Notes: generated by a model not told the origin, from the letters alone. Positions 17,152 through 26,072 are shown, counted from the first letter of the stretch. The stretch is 64,000 bases of DNA from Yonghaparkia sp. Root332 (GCF_001425665.1 NZ_LMCX01000001.1:434001-498000), one strand, 5' to 3'. Numbers and translations: made by a program.

Positions 17152-17238
17152 ATGCGCAACTCAGGAGGACGGACGGCAGCGCTCCCCGATTCCCGCCACG
17201 GGGCGCTCGTGGGGCCGAAGAGTTCCTGAGTTGCGCAT
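17152..17238. repeat. Paired inverted repeat element, copy 1 (TGCGCAACTCAGGA arms)
   Basis: ATGCGCAACTCAGGA (17152-17166) and its exact complement TCCTGAGTTGCGCAT (17224-17238) enclose 57 nt. The same arms recur at 54692-54797. It lies between the GH16 gene and a convergent small membrane protein. The two insides share no obvious similarity. Function unknown. Confidence 0.75.
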
Positions 17239-17286
17239 CGCGTACGAGCAGGTGTCGGGCGCACTGCCGCGGGCGGATGCCCGCCG

Positions 17287-17580
17287 TCAGTCGCCGTCGG
17301 AGCCGTGCGCGCCGCTCGCGGGGCCGCCGTCGCCGTCGGAGCCCGGCGCGTCCGCGTCCACATCGGTCGGCGTCGGATGCCCGCCGTCGTCGTCCGCGCC
17401 CGTCCAGGCGTCGCGCCCTCCGCTCAGCCCCTCCGCCTCCTGCTGCGCGCGGCGCTGGGCGAGTGCGTCGCGCGTGGGCTTGCGCAGCGCACGGAAGAAC
17501 AGCACGCCGATGACGAGGATGATCACGGCCATCACGATCGGCGTCACGATCAGCACGAGCCAGAGCAGGTCGATGTCCAC
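17287..17580 (-). CDS. Small single-pass membrane protein
   Basis: A 97-residue protein. Residues 5-30 are a strongly hydrophobic helix (LLWLVLIVTPIVMAVIILVIGVLFF), followed by a basic stop-transfer stretch and a disordered tail rich in Gly, Asp and Ala. I recognise no family. Codon usage matches neighbours, and the start codon follows a short gap from the upstream membrane gene on the same strand. A real but uncharacterised protein is likely. Confidence 0.6.
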   Translation of the reverse strand: MDIDLLWLVLIVTPIVMAVIILVIGVLFFRALRKPTRDALAQRRAQQEAEGLSGGRDAWTGADDDGGHPTPTDVDADAPGSDGDGGPASGAHGSDGD

Positions 17581-17642
17581 GGCTCCACCCTGGCAGGTGC
17601 GGGCGCGGATCGCGCGCTACCGCGGGGCCCGGAGGAGGGAAG

Positions 17643-17957
17643 CTACAGCCAGAGCGCGAGCAGGAACCCGCCGTACGCGGCGAGCGCCGCCCAGGCGGTG
17701 AGGTCGATCGCGCGCCGCGGCGCGCGCGCCGTCCAGAGCGCCGCGGTCGCGGCGAGCAGCAGCCAGCACAGCGAGTGCCCGAACCGCAGCAGCCAGGACG
17801 CGACGCCCGTCGACGTCTCGGCCTTCTCGGGGACGACGACGAGCCACAGTGCGGCGAGGCCGAGGGCGATCGCGATCGCCGCGAGGCCGACCGGTCGGCG
17901 GTGCCGCTCGAGCCAGACGGAGCGTCGCGTGCGGGCGGGGCGGGAGGTCTCGGTCAC
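17643..17957 (-). CDS. Small three-helix membrane protein
   Basis: A 104-residue protein with hydrophobic segments at about residues 25-42, 55-75 and 82-103. Arg-rich stretches lie near the N-terminus and between helices 2 and 3. GTG at 17957 is taken as the start; a TTG at 17969 is also in frame. No domain is recognised. It precedes the single-pass protein on the same strand with a 62-nt gap, so the two may be cotranscribed. Confidence 0.6.
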   Translation of the reverse strand: MTETSRPARTRRSVWLERHRRPVGLAAIAIALGLAALWLVVVPEKAETSTGVASWLLRFGHSLCWLLLAATAALWTARAPRRAIDLTAWAALAAYGGFLLALWL

Positions 17958-18060
17958 GCGCCCAGCCAAGCGGAGGGGCTAGGGCGGGCGCATCCACCGA
18001 TCGGTCGAATCGGACGACCGACGATCGGCGGGCGATCGGCCCGCGCGCGCCGGCCCGGGC

Positions 18061-19161
18061 TCAGCGACCCATGCGGCTGAGCGTCGCGACCACCTGCCGG
18101 GCGATGTTCCGTCCGGCCCGCGCGGCGCCGATCGTCGAGGCCGAGGGGCCGTAACCGGCGAAGAAGATGCGCGGGTCGCGCTCGGAGTGGTGGCTCGCGA
18201 CGCTGACGCCGCCCTCGCGCTCGCGCAGCCGCAGCGGGGCGAGGTGGCGCAGCTCAGGGCGGAATCCCGTCGCCCAGATGATCGCCGAGGCGGGGCTGAA
18301 CGAGCCGTCCTCCCAGCGCACGCCGTCGGGCTCGATGCGCTGCATGACGCCGCGCGAGCTGAGCACCCCGCGGTCGAGCGCGGCCTGGATGCGTCGGGTG
18401 CGCGGCACGCCCGTCCCCGAGACGATGGAGGGGAGCGCACGTCCCGCCCTCGCGGCCTCGTCCTGCATCGCGACGGCGGCCACGGCATCCTCGAGATTGA
18501 GGCTCGGGCCGTCGATGAACTGCGGGTCGCGGCGCGTCGACCAGGCGATCGACCGGGCGACGTTCTCGAGCTCGATGATGAAGCCGATCGCGCTCGTGCC
18601 GCCGCCGACGACCACGACGTCCTGGTCGGCGAACTCGCTCGCCGCGGCGTAGTCGGCGGTGTGCACGTGGCGGCCCGCGAACTCGCGCAGTCCGGGGTAC
18701 CACGGCACGAACGGCGAGCCCCACGTGCCGGTCGCGTTGACGATCGTCGAGCCGAGCAGCTCGAGGTCGCCGCCCTCGGTGCTGATCTCGACGAGCAGGG
18801 GCCCGCCGGTGTCGGTGACGCGTGTGACGGTCGCGGGGCGCACGACCTTGAAGTCGTAGTGCTCCTCGTACTGGCGGTAGTAGTCCATGACGACCTCGCG
18901 CGCGGGGATGTCGCGGTCGGCCGTGCCGAAGCTCAGGCCGAGCTCGTCCATGCCGGGCAGGTCGTTGACGCGGTGGGCCGACCCGAGCCGGAGCGAGGCC
19001 CAGCGGTGCTGCCACGCGCCGCCCGTATGCGGGCCGCGGTCGAGGAGCACGAACTCCTCGCCGGCCTCGAGCCCGAGCCTCTGCAGGTAGTACGCGGCCG
19101 AGAGCCCGGCCTGCCCGGCGCCGATCACCACGCACTTCGTCGCGAGGGCGGATTCGGTCAC
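18061..19161 (-). CDS. FAD-dependent flavoprotein monooxygenase/oxidoreductase
   Basis: A 366-residue flavoprotein of the FMO/CzcO-like group. Dinucleotide-binding motifs are GAGQAGLS near residue 14 (FAD) and GGGTSAIG near 189 (NADPH); the ATGFRPEL motif is near the C-terminus. Relatives oxidise sulphur or nitrogen atoms or Baeyer-Villiger substrates; the substrate here is unknown. The GTG start lies six nt after a TAGCCT -10 (19173-19168), indicating a leaderless transcript. It stands alone, with no pathway partner. Confidence 0.87.
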   Translation of the reverse strand: MTESALATKCVVIGAGQAGLSAAYYLQRLGLEAGEEFVLLDRGPHTGGAWQHRWASLRLGSAHRVNDLPGMDELGLSFGTADRDIPAREVVMDYYRQYEEHYDFKVVRPATVTRVTDTGGPLLVEISTEGGDLELLGSTIVNATGTWGSPFVPWYPGLREFAGRHVHTADYAAASEFADQDVVVVGGGTSAIGFIIELENVARSIAWSTRRDPQFIDGPSLNLEDAVAAVAMQDEAARAGRALPSIVSGTGVPRTRRIQAALDRGVLSSRGVMQRIEPDGVRWEDGSFSPASAIIWATGFRPELRHLAPLRLREREGGVSVASHHSERDPRIFFAGYGPSASTIGAARAGRNIARQVVATLSRMGR

Positions 19162-19228
19162 GCGTAGAGGCTAGTCGTTCGCTCCGAGCGCAGGCCCGCG
19201 AGCGACTCTCGCGAAGGGGCCTGCATGG

Positions 19229-19234
19229 TAGACT
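19229..19234 (+). promoter_or_regulatory. -10 element TAGACT upstream of the DUF3073 gene
   Basis: TAGACT lies about 98 nt before the DUF3073 ATG, implying a leader of roughly 90 nt. The leader holds a 9-nt direct repeat, CCGACAATC, at 19280-19288 and 19294-19302. Confidence 0.4.
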
Positions 19235-19332
19235 CAGCCCCAGTTTTTGTACCGTCCCGATTCGGCGTTCCCGGGATTCCCGACAATCCTGATCCGACAA
19301 TCTGAGTCGACACACTTGTGAGGGGGTCACGC

Positions 19333-19539
19333 ATGGGGCGCGGTCGTCAGAAGGCGAAGCACACCAAGGTGGCGCGCGAGCTGAAGTACTTCACTCCCGA
19401 CACCAACCTCAGCGCGCTCGAGCGCGAGCTCGCGGCCAAGGCTGCGGCGGAGGACGAGTACGTCGACAAGTGGGCCGACGACGAGGACGACGAGGACGAC
19501 GCCTACGGCGTCCCCAGCGAGGCCCCGCGCACCGCGTAG
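19333..19539 (+). CDS. DUF3073 family protein
   Basis: A 68-residue protein with the conserved N-terminus MGRGRQKAKHTKVARELKYF and an acidic tail (DEDDEDDAYG). This matches DUF3073, a small actinobacterial family usually found near purF-purM. GAGGGGG about seven nt upstream supports the ATG at 19333 over an in-frame GTG at 19318. The basic head and acidic tail suggest nucleic-acid or protein contact; the function is unknown. Confidence 0.9.
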   Translation: MGRGRQKAKHTKVARELKYFTPDTNLSALERELAAKAAAEDEYVDKWADDEDDEDDAYGVPSEAPRTA

Positions 19540-19558
19540 GCCCCGCGCACGATCTCGA

Positions 19559-19582
19559 GCCCGTCCCCGCGAGGGGGCGGGC
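19559..19582 (+). terminator. Hairpin after the DUF3073 gene
   Basis: GCCCGTCCCC pairs with GGGGGCGGGC (one mismatch) around a GCGA tetraloop, 20 nt after the stop codon. Confidence 0.5.
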
Positions 19583-19681
19583 TTCGTGCATGCCCGCGTC
19601 GCCAACGAGACGGCGGATGCGCAGGCGCGGCGGGTGCGCCCAACCCTTCCGGGCATCCGCCCGCGGGGTTAGCGTGGCCTC

Positions 19682-20902
19682 ATGCCGCTCGACCTCGACG
19701 CCCTCTACCGCGACCTCCATTCCCACCCCGAGCTGTCGTTCGCCGAGACCCGCACCGCAGGGTCAGCCGCCGCGCGTCTGCGCGAGCTCGGTCTCGACGT
19801 GACCGAGGGCGTGGGCCGCACGGGCGTCGTGGGCGTGCTCGCCAACGGCGCCGGGCCGGTCGTGCACCTGCGCGCCGACATGGACGCGCTGCCCGTGACC
19901 GAGGCGACGGGCCTCGATTACGCGAGCACGCAGCGAGCCGTCGGGCCCGACGGGGTCGAGGTCGGCGTCATGCACGCGTGCGGCCACGACATGCACGTGA
20001 CGTGGCTGCTCGGCGCGCTCGAGCGGCTCGTCGCGACGCGCGAGGAGTGGTCGGGCACGGTGGTCGGCGTGTTCCAGCCGGCGGAGGAGACGATCGGCGG
20101 GGCGCGCGAGATGGTCGCCGACGGGCTCGTCGACCGGTTCCCGCGCGCCGACGTCGTGCTCGGCCAGCACCTCGCCCCGCTGCCGGCGGGCGTTGCGAGC
20201 GTCACGAGCGGCCCCGCGATGGCGGGCGCCGACACCCTCACGATCACGATGCACGGCCGCGGCGGGCACGGATCCCGGCCGCAGTCGACGATCGACCCCG
20301 TTCTCGCGGCGGCGTCCGCGGTCGTGCGCCTGCAGTCGATCGTCTCGCGCGAGGTCGCGCCCGGCGCGCTCGCGGTCGTGACTGTCGGGTCGTTGCATGC
20401 GGGCACGAAGAGCAACATCATCCCCGCCGAGGCGACGATGGGCGTGAGCGTGCGCTCGGTCGACGCGGATGTCCGCACGACCCTGCTGGACGGCATCCGC
20501 CGCATCGTGGAGGCCGAGGCGACCGCGAGCGGCATGACGGAGCCGCCGACCGTGGTCGTCGACGAGACCGTCGCCGCGACCGTCAACGACCCCGAGGCGA
20601 CCGCGCGCGTTCGCGCCGCGCTCGAGGCGCGGTTCGGCGCGGAGTCGGTCATCGACATCGGCACGCTCACGGGCAGCGAGGACGTCCACGAGCTCGCCAC
20701 CGCGGCCGGGGCGCCGCTCGTCTACTGGTTCGTCGGCGGCGTCGACCCGGAGGCCTTCGCCCGGGCGGCCGCGGCGGGCCGGGTCGAGCAGGAGATCCCG
20801 ACGAACCACTCGCCGTTCTTCGCGCCCGTGCTGCACCCGACGATCGAGCACGGCGTCGAGACGCTCGTCGCGGCGACGCTCGAGTGGGTCGGGCGGGGCT
20901 AG
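19682..20902 (+). CDS. M20-family amidohydrolase (hippurate/N-acyl amino acid type)
   Basis: A 406-residue cytosolic metal-dependent amidohydrolase. It has the M20D motifs LHSHPELSFAE, RADMDALPV, HACGHDMH and QPAEE. These carry the metal ligands and catalytic glutamate. Members release amino acids from N-acyl, N-acetyl or indole-acetyl conjugates; the actual substrate is not readable. The ATG lies six nt after TAGCGT (19670-19675), consistent with leaderless expression. It is convergent with purM. Confidence 0.9.
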   Translation: MPLDLDALYRDLHSHPELSFAETRTAGSAAARLRELGLDVTEGVGRTGVVGVLANGAGPVVHLRADMDALPVTEATGLDYASTQRAVGPDGVEVGVMHACGHDMHVTWLLGALERLVATREEWSGTVVGVFQPAEETIGGAREMVADGLVDRFPRADVVLGQHLAPLPAGVASVTSGPAMAGADTLTITMHGRGGHGSRPQSTIDPVLAAASAVVRLQSIVSREVAPGALAVVTVGSLHAGTKSNIIPAEATMGVSVRSVDADVRTTLLDGIRRIVEAEATASGMTEPPTVVVDETVAATVNDPEATARVRAALEARFGAESVIDIGTLTGSEDVHELATAAGAPLVYWFVGGVDPEAFARAAAAGRVEQEIPTNHSPFFAPVLHPTIEHGVETLVAATLEWVGRG

Positions 20903-20924
20903 CTCGCGCGGCGCCGTGGCGGGC

Positions 20925-22028
20925 TCAGCCCGCGTACGCGCCGACGAGGCGCACGGCGCCCCCGTCGACGCCCTTGGCGCCCTGCTCGAAGCCGGCGAGA
21001 TCACGGGAGTGCGTCGACACCGCACCTGCCACCCACGACGGGATTCCGCGCGATTCGAGGGCGCGGATGACGGAGCTCGCGGAATCGTGCGCGACGACCG
21101 CGAGCATCCCGATGCCCAGATTCCACGTCCCCTCGGTCGATTCGAGGCTGTCGCCCGCGAGGTCGGCGAGCACCCGGAAGACCGTCGACGGGCTCCATGA
21201 GGCGCGGTCGAGCTCGACCCAGCTTCCGACGGGGAGGACGCGCGCGAGGTTCGCGGCGATGCCGCCGCCGGTGACGTGGCTGAGGGCGTGCACGGCGCCG
21301 GGGAGCTCGGCGAGCACGTCGAGCAGGGGCGCGGTGTAGAGGCGCGTCGGCTCGAGGAGGGCCTTGCCGACCGAGCCGCCGAGCTCGGCGAGGTCGTCGT
21401 GGTAGCCGATGCCCTTCTGGGCGAGGATGTGCCGCACGAGCGAGAAGCCGTTCGAGTGCAGGCCCGAGCTCGCCATCGCGATGACGAGGTCGCCGTTCTG
21501 CACGCGCTCCGGGCCGAGGACCTCGTCGGCCTCGACGACGCCGACTGCGGCGCCCGCGACGTCGTAGTCGTCGACGCCCAGCAGGCCCGGGTGCTCGGCG
21601 GTCTCGCCACCGACGAGCGCGGTGCCGGTCGCGGTGCAGGCCCCGGCGATGCCGCGCACGATGTCGGCGATACGCTGCGGGTGCACCTTGCCGCACGCGA
21701 TGTAATCGGTCATGAACAGGGGCTTGGCGCCGACGACGACGATGTCGTCCACGACCATCGCGACGAGGTCCTGCCCGATGGTGTCGTGGATGTCGAGGGC
21801 CTGCGCGATCGCGACCTTCGTGCCGACGCCGTCGGTGCTCGTCGCGAGAAGGGGCTTGCGGTAGGCGGTGAGGGCCGAGGCGTCCCACAGGCCCGCGAAG
21901 CCGCCGACGCCGCCGAGCACCTGGGGGCCGTGAGTCGCTCCGACGGCGGCCTTCATCAGTTCGACGGCCAGGTCGCCCGCGGCGGTGTCGACCCCTGCCG
22001 CCGCGTAGCTCGAAGCGTTGTCATTCAC
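20925..22028 (-). CDS. purM: Phosphoribosylformylglycinamidine cyclo-ligase
   Basis: A 367-residue AIR synthetase, fifth step of purine synthesis (FGAM + ATP to AIR). Visible are STDGVGTKV (ATP loop), MVVDDIVVVGAKPLFMTDYIACG, ALVGGETAEHPG and HVTGGGIAANLARV. The start is the GTG at 22028, six nt after TAGCCT (22040-22035), a leaderless arrangement. It is divergent from purF, unlike the co-directional purF-purM order common in actinobacteria. Confidence 0.95.
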   Translation of the reverse strand: MNDNASSYAAAGVDTAAGDLAVELMKAAVGATHGPQVLGGVGGFAGLWDASALTAYRKPLLATSTDGVGTKVAIAQALDIHDTIGQDLVAMVVDDIVVVGAKPLFMTDYIACGKVHPQRIADIVRGIAGACTATGTALVGGETAEHPGLLGVDDYDVAGAAVGVVEADEVLGPERVQNGDLVIAMASSGLHSNGFSLVRHILAQKGIGYHDDLAELGGSVGKALLEPTRLYTAPLLDVLAELPGAVHALSHVTGGGIAANLARVLPVGSWVELDRASWSPSTVFRVLADLAGDSLESTEGTWNLGIGMLAVVAHDSASSVIRALESRGIPSWVAGAVSTHSRDLAGFEQGAKGVDGGAVRLVGAYAG

Positions 22029-22084
22029 GGACCCAGGCTACCGGCCGCGGCACGCGCGAATGAGCGGGTGTGTCAGACTGGATG

Positions 22085-22100
22085 CGGCCCGATCGGGCCG
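22085..22100. promoter_or_regulatory. Palindrome in the purF leader
   Basis: CGGCCCGATCGGGCCG is a perfect 16-bp palindrome just after a candidate -10 CAGACT (22074-22079) and 32 nt before the purF ATG. It could be an operator or a leader stem in purF mRNA. Confidence 0.35.
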
Positions 22101-22132
22101 TCCCACCACCCCCTTTGGGAGCTCGCTCGCGC

Positions 22133-23590
22133 ATGTGCGGCATCGTCGGAGTCGTCTCGTCCAGCCCCGTCAACCAGCAGGTCTACGACGCGCTGTCACT
22201 GCTGCAGCACCGCGGTCAGGATTCCACCGGCATCGCCACGGCCGAGGGCCGCGTGATGCACATCCAGAAGGCGAAGGGCCAGGTGCGCGAGGCGTACCGC
22301 ACGCGCGACATGCGCTCGCTGCTCGGCACGATGGGCCTCGGCCACGTGCGGTACGCGACTCGCGGCTCGGCCTCGAGCGAGGAGGAGGCGCAGCCGTTCT
22401 ACGTGAACGCGCCATACGGCATCATCCTCGTCCACAACGGCAACCTCACGAACACGCGCGAGCTCACGCGCGAGCTGCACGAGATCGACCGCCGGCACCT
22501 CAACACGAACTCCGACACCGAGCTGCTCGTCAACGTGCTCGCGCACGAGCTGCAGCAGCAGGTCACGGGCGACGACCTCGACCCCGACCAGCTCTTCGCG
22601 GCGATCACGCGACTGCACGAGCGCGTCGAGGGCTCGTACGCGGCGATCGCCCTCATCGCCGGCCACGGACTGCTGGCCTTCCGCGACCCGTTCGGCATCC
22701 GCCCCCTCGTGCTCGGCCGCCGCTCGACGGGGCTCGTCGGCGACGAGTGGGTGGTCGCGAGCGAGTCGCTCGTGCTCGAGCACGGCGGCTACGAGATCGT
22801 GCGCGACCTCGCCCCGGGTGAGGCCGTCTTCATCTCGATGGGCGGCGAGATGGTCTCGCGCCAGTGCGCGGTGAATCCGCGGCTGATCCCGTGCTCGTTC
22901 GAGTACGTCTACCTCGCGCGGCCCGACTCGATCATGAACGGCATCTCGGTGTACGAGGCGCGCCTGCGGCTCGGCGACCGCCTCGCGACGACGATCCAGC
23001 AGCACGCGCCCGCGGGCGACATCGACGTCGTCATGCCCATCCCCGACTCCTCGCGCCCCGCCGCGATGCAGGTCGCGCAGAGGCTCGGCATCGAGTACCG
23101 CGAGGGCTTCTACAAGAACCGCTACGTCGGCCGCACGTTCATCATGCCCGGGCAGGCGGAGCGCAAGAAGAGCGTCAAGCAGAAGCTCAACGCGATGTCG
23201 TCCGAGTTCCAGGGCAAGAGCATCCTCATCGTCGACGACTCGATCGTGCGCGGTACGACCTCGAAGGAGATCGTCGAGATGGCGCGCGCCGCGGGGGCCG
23301 CGAAGGTCACGTTCACGTCGGCCGCCCCTCCGGTGCGCTACCCGCACGTGTACGGCATCAACATGCCGACCTCGCGCGAGCTCATCGCGCACGGGCGGAG
23401 GATTCCGGAGATCGCGCAGGAGCTCAGCGCCGACGCGCTCATCTACCAGGAGGTCGCCGACATGGAGTCGGCGATCCTCGAGGGCAGCGACATCGAGGGC
23501 CTGGAGATGAGCTGCTTCACGGGCGAGTACGTCACCGGCACGGTGACGCCCGAGTACCTCGACTGGGTCGAGCGGAACCAGAACAGCTGA
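22133..23590 (+). CDS. purF: Amidophosphoribosyltransferase
   Basis: A 485-residue enzyme for the committed step of purine synthesis (PRPP + Gln to phosphoribosylamine). The start ATG-TGC gives Cys2 as N-terminal nucleophile of the glutaminase domain (CGIVGVVSS, residues 2-240). The phosphoribosyltransferase domain has the PRPP motif ILIVDDSIVRGTT near residue 365. GGGAG lies about 11 nt before the ATG. An in-frame extension upstream is rejected because Cys must follow Met. It is divergent from purM. Confidence 0.96.
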   Translation: MCGIVGVVSSSPVNQQVYDALSLLQHRGQDSTGIATAEGRVMHIQKAKGQVREAYRTRDMRSLLGTMGLGHVRYATRGSASSEEEAQPFYVNAPYGIILVHNGNLTNTRELTRELHEIDRRHLNTNSDTELLVNVLAHELQQQVTGDDLDPDQLFAAITRLHERVEGSYAAIALIAGHGLLAFRDPFGIRPLVLGRRSTGLVGDEWVVASESLVLEHGGYEIVRDLAPGEAVFISMGGEMVSRQCAVNPRLIPCSFEYVYLARPDSIMNGISVYEARLRLGDRLATTIQQHAPAGDIDVVMPIPDSSRPAAMQVAQRLGIEYREGFYKNRYVGRTFIMPGQAERKKSVKQKLNAMSSEFQGKSILIVDDSIVRGTTSKEIVEMARAAGAAKVTFTSAAPPVRYPHVYGINMPTSRELIAHGRRIPEIAQELSADALIYQEVADMESAILEGSDIEGLEMSCFTGEYVTGTVTPEYLDWVERNQNS

Positions 23591-23635
23591 TCGGCTCGGG
23601 CTGACGCTGCGGCGGATGCTCGGCGCGGGTCGCTC

Positions 23636-23983
23636 TTACTGCTCGAGCTCGCCCTCGACCGGTGCCGGGTCGACGGCCTCGCGCTCGGCCTGCAGCGTGC
23701 GGGCGCGCTTGCGCGAGCGGCGGTCGAGCACGATGCCGACGACGGCGCCGAGCAGCACGCCGATCGTGATGCCGTAGACCGAGAAGTAGGCGACGAGCGT
23801 CGCGAAGCCGACCTCTTCGTCGGCGGGGAACAGGCTCGTGGCGATGAGCGTGCCGAGGAAGCCGAGGAAGCCGCCGACGACGAGGAACGCGGGGATCTTC
23901 GGCGCGCGGCGCACGGTGACCTGCTCGGGCTGGGCCGGGGTGCTGGGCTGGGCCGAGTCGCCGGCCGGCGTGGTGTCGCTCAC
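23636..23983 (-). CDS. Two-helix membrane protein of unknown function
   Basis: A 115-residue protein with a disordered head, the sequence VRRAPKIPAFLVVGGFLGFLG, two membrane helices (about 35-53 and 64-87) and a basic tail. Similar short proteins sit next to purF in related actinobacteria, sometimes mislabelled histidinol dehydrogenase. The GTG at 23983 lies six nt after GAGAAT, so a leaderless start fits. Function unknown. Confidence 0.75.
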   Translation of the reverse strand: MSDTTPAGDSAQPSTPAQPEQVTVRRAPKIPAFLVVGGFLGFLGTLIATSLFPADEEVGFATLVAYFSVYGITIGVLLGAVVGIVLDRRSRKRARTLQAEREAVDPAPVEGELEQ

Positions 23984-24018
23984 CCGCTCATTCTCGCGCA
24001 CGGCAGGTGAGCGCCCGC

Positions 24019-24435
24019 TCACCACGCGACGGGCAGAAGGTGGGAGATGTCGGACCGCGCACCTGAGGCCTGGATGCGGCCGGCAGCGGTCGCGGTCGCC
24101 CAGTCGGTGCTGGTTCTCGGGTCGTCGTCGGCCCCGCCGCCTGCCGCGATCGCGACGAAGGTCTGCGCGTCGAGCTCGACGACATTGGGCGGCGTGCCGC
24201 GCGTGTGCCTCGGGCCTTCGACGATCTGAACCGCGCCGAACGGGGGCACCCGCACCTCCACGCTCTTGCCCGGAGCCGCCTCGGCCAGGCACTGCAGCAG
24301 ATACCGCACGGCGGTCGCGAGCTCATCGCGCGCCGGGGCGGGGGCGCTCGGGTCGGCGACGCGGGCGGCGTAGGCCGCGACCGCGGCCCGCACGGATGCC
24401 TGACCGGCGGTCTCGTCGATGCGTGCGCGGGGCAT
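24019..24435 (-). CDS. Sterol-carrier (SCP-2-like) family protein
   Basis: A 138-residue cytosolic protein with a core typical of the actinobacterial sterol-carrier group: SVEVRVPPFGAVQIVEGPRHTRGTPPNVVE. The ending RIQASGARSDISHLLPV is also conserved. Its role is not established; the fold binds hydrophobic ligands in relatives. The ATG lies six nt after TACCCT, a leaderless pattern. It is divergent from purD across a 383-nt repeat-rich gap. Confidence 0.82.
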   Translation of the reverse strand: MPRARIDETAGQASVRAAVAAYAARVADPSAPAPARDELATAVRYLLQCLAEAAPGKSVEVRVPPFGAVQIVEGPRHTRGTPPNVVELDAQTFVAIAAGGGADDDPRTSTDWATATAAGRIQASGARSDISHLLPVAW

Positions 24436-24818
24436 CCCTCGAGGGTACGCGCGCCGCCGTCTGCTCGCCGTGACGCTCGCCCCTCTGCGGGTTCGTCGCC
24501 CGCAGCTCGCCGCTCGTCGTCCGCGGGCGGCCGCTCGCAGCCCGCAGCCCGCAGCGCGCGAAGCTCGCCGCTCGTCGCCCTGCTCGTCGCGACTTCCGTT
24601 GTTGAGGAGTGACGTAATGGCATTTCGACACTCCTCGACAACGGAAGGATGCGCGGACCGCACGCCGCACCCCGCGCGGCGCCGCACCCACGCCGTGCCC
24701 GCCGACGTCGTGCCCGCCGGCGTCGTGCCCGCTCGCGCCCGGAACGCGCCCCGCGCCCCGCGAACAGCCGCCCGCACCCCCGAACTGCGCATCTGCGCAC
24801 GCTGGGTAGGCTGTGCGG
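24436..24818. other. Repeat-rich intergenic region before purD
   Basis: No convincing gene. It holds a 16-nt direct repeat AGCTCGCCGCTCGTCG (24504-24519 and 24562-24577), an inverted repeat at 24593-24647, and imperfect 15-nt tandem units around CGTCGTGCCCGCC (about 24700-24735). The purD -10 TAGGCT is at 24807-24812. Confidence 0.6.
24593..24647. repeat. Long inverted repeat with 19-nt arms
   Basis: CTTCCGTTGTTGAGGAGTG (24593-24611) pairs with CACTCCTCGACAACGGAAG (24629-24647) with a single mismatch. The 17-nt spacer is AT-richer than its surroundings. It stands alone between divergent genes, so it is not an ordinary gene-end terminator. Confidence 0.75.
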
Positions 24819-26072
24819 GTGAGAATCCTCGTCCTCGGATCGGGCGCGCGCGAGCACGCCATCATCACGGCGCTCCTTCGCGAGAACGCGGGCCACCAGA
24901 TCACCGCCGCGCCCGGCAACGCGGGCATCGCGCAGGCGGTCGAGACGGTCGCGCTCGACCCGACCAAGGCCTCCGTCGTCGCCGACTACGCCGTCGACAA
25001 CGACATCGAGCTCGTCGTCATCGGGCCCGAGGCTCCGCTCGTCGCGGGCGTCGCCGACGCGCTGCGCTCGCGCGGCATCGCCACCTTCGGCCCCGGCAAG
25101 GCCGCCGCGCAGCTCGAGGGCTCGAAGACCTTCGCGAAGCGCATCATGGACGCCGCGGGCGTTCCGACTGGTCGTGCGGTGCGCGCTGGCACCCTCGCCG
25201 AGGCGGATGCCGCGCTCGACGCCATGGGAGCCCCCTACGTCGTCAAGGCCGACGGCCTCGCCGCCGGCAAGGGCGTCATCGTCACCGACGACCGCGACGC
25301 CGCTCGCGCCCACGCCGAGCACTACCTGCAGCAGGGCGGCGTGCTCGTCGAAGAGTTCCTCGCCGGCCAGGAGGTCAGCCTCTTCCTGCTGAGCGACGGC
25401 CACACCGTCGTGCCGCTGAGCCCCGCGCAGGACTACAAGCGCATCGGCGACGGCGACACCGGCCCGAACACCGGCGGCATGGGCGCCTACTCGCCGCTTC
25501 CCTGGGCCCCCGCGGGCTTCGTCGATGAGGTCATCGAGACCATCGCGCAGCCCACCGTGCGCCAGCTCGCCGAGGAAGGCACGCCCTTCATCGGGCTGCT
25601 CTACTGCGGCCTCATCGTCACCGACAGGGGCATCCGCGTCATCGAGTTCAACGCCCGCTTCGGCGACCCCGAGACTCAGGTCGTGCTGCCGCGCCTCGTC
25701 ACTCCGCTCAGCGGCCTGCTCTTCGCCGCCAGCACCGGCCAGCTCGCCGGAGTTCCGCACCCCGAGTTCAGCGACGAGGTCGCCGTGACGGTCGTGCTCG
25801 CGAGCGAGGGCTACCCCGAGACCTCGCTCACCGGCCGTCCGCTCAGCGGTCTGGCCGAGGCCGAGCGAGTCGAGGGCGTGCACCTCTGCCACGCCGCGAC
25901 CGCGCGCACCGACGACGGGTTCCTCGCCACGGGCGGCCGCGTGCTGAGCGTCGTCGCGACCGGAGCCGACTTCTCAGAGGCCCGCGAGCGCGCCTACGAG
26001 GCCATCGGCCGCATCGGTCTCGAGGGCGGCCAGTACCGCCGCGACATCGCCGCGCGCGTCGTCGAGGGCTGA
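24819..26072 (+). CDS. purD: Phosphoribosylamine-glycine ligase
   Basis: A 417-residue ATP-grasp enzyme, second step of purine synthesis (phosphoribosylamine + glycine + ATP to GAR). It has [12 protein letters not shown] at the N-terminus, [32 protein letters not shown], and [12 protein letters not shown]. The GTG at 24819 is chosen over the GTG at 24813 because it places TAGGCT six nt upstream, as in other leaderless genes here. Five nt separate it from purC, so the two form an operon. Confidence 0.96.
   Translation: MRILVLGSGAREHAIITALLRENAGHQITAAPGNAGIAQAVETVALDPTKASVVADYAVDNDIELVVIGPEAPLVAGVADALRSRGIATFGPGKAAAQLEGSKTFAKRIMDAAGVPTGRAVRAGTLAEADAALDAMGAPYVVKADGLAAGKGVIVTDDRDAARAHAEHYLQQGGVLVEEFLAGQEVSLFLLSDGHTVVPLSPAQDYKRIGDGDTGPNTGGMGAYSPLPWAPAGFVDEVIETIAQPTVRQLAEEGTPFIGLLYCGLIVTDRGIRVIEFNARFGDPETQVVLPRLVTPLSGLLFAASTGQLAGVPHPEFSDEVAVTVVLASEGYPETSLTGRPLSGLAEAERVEGVHLCHAATARTDDGFLATGGRVLSVVATGADFSEARERAYEAIGRIGLEGGQYRRDIAARVVEG

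Noticed and set aside
24480-24580. Possible small gene in the repeat-rich gap before purD
   Set aside because: The open frames here only reflect AGCTCGCCGCTCGTCG-type repeats and G+C; none has a ribosome site or plausible protein.
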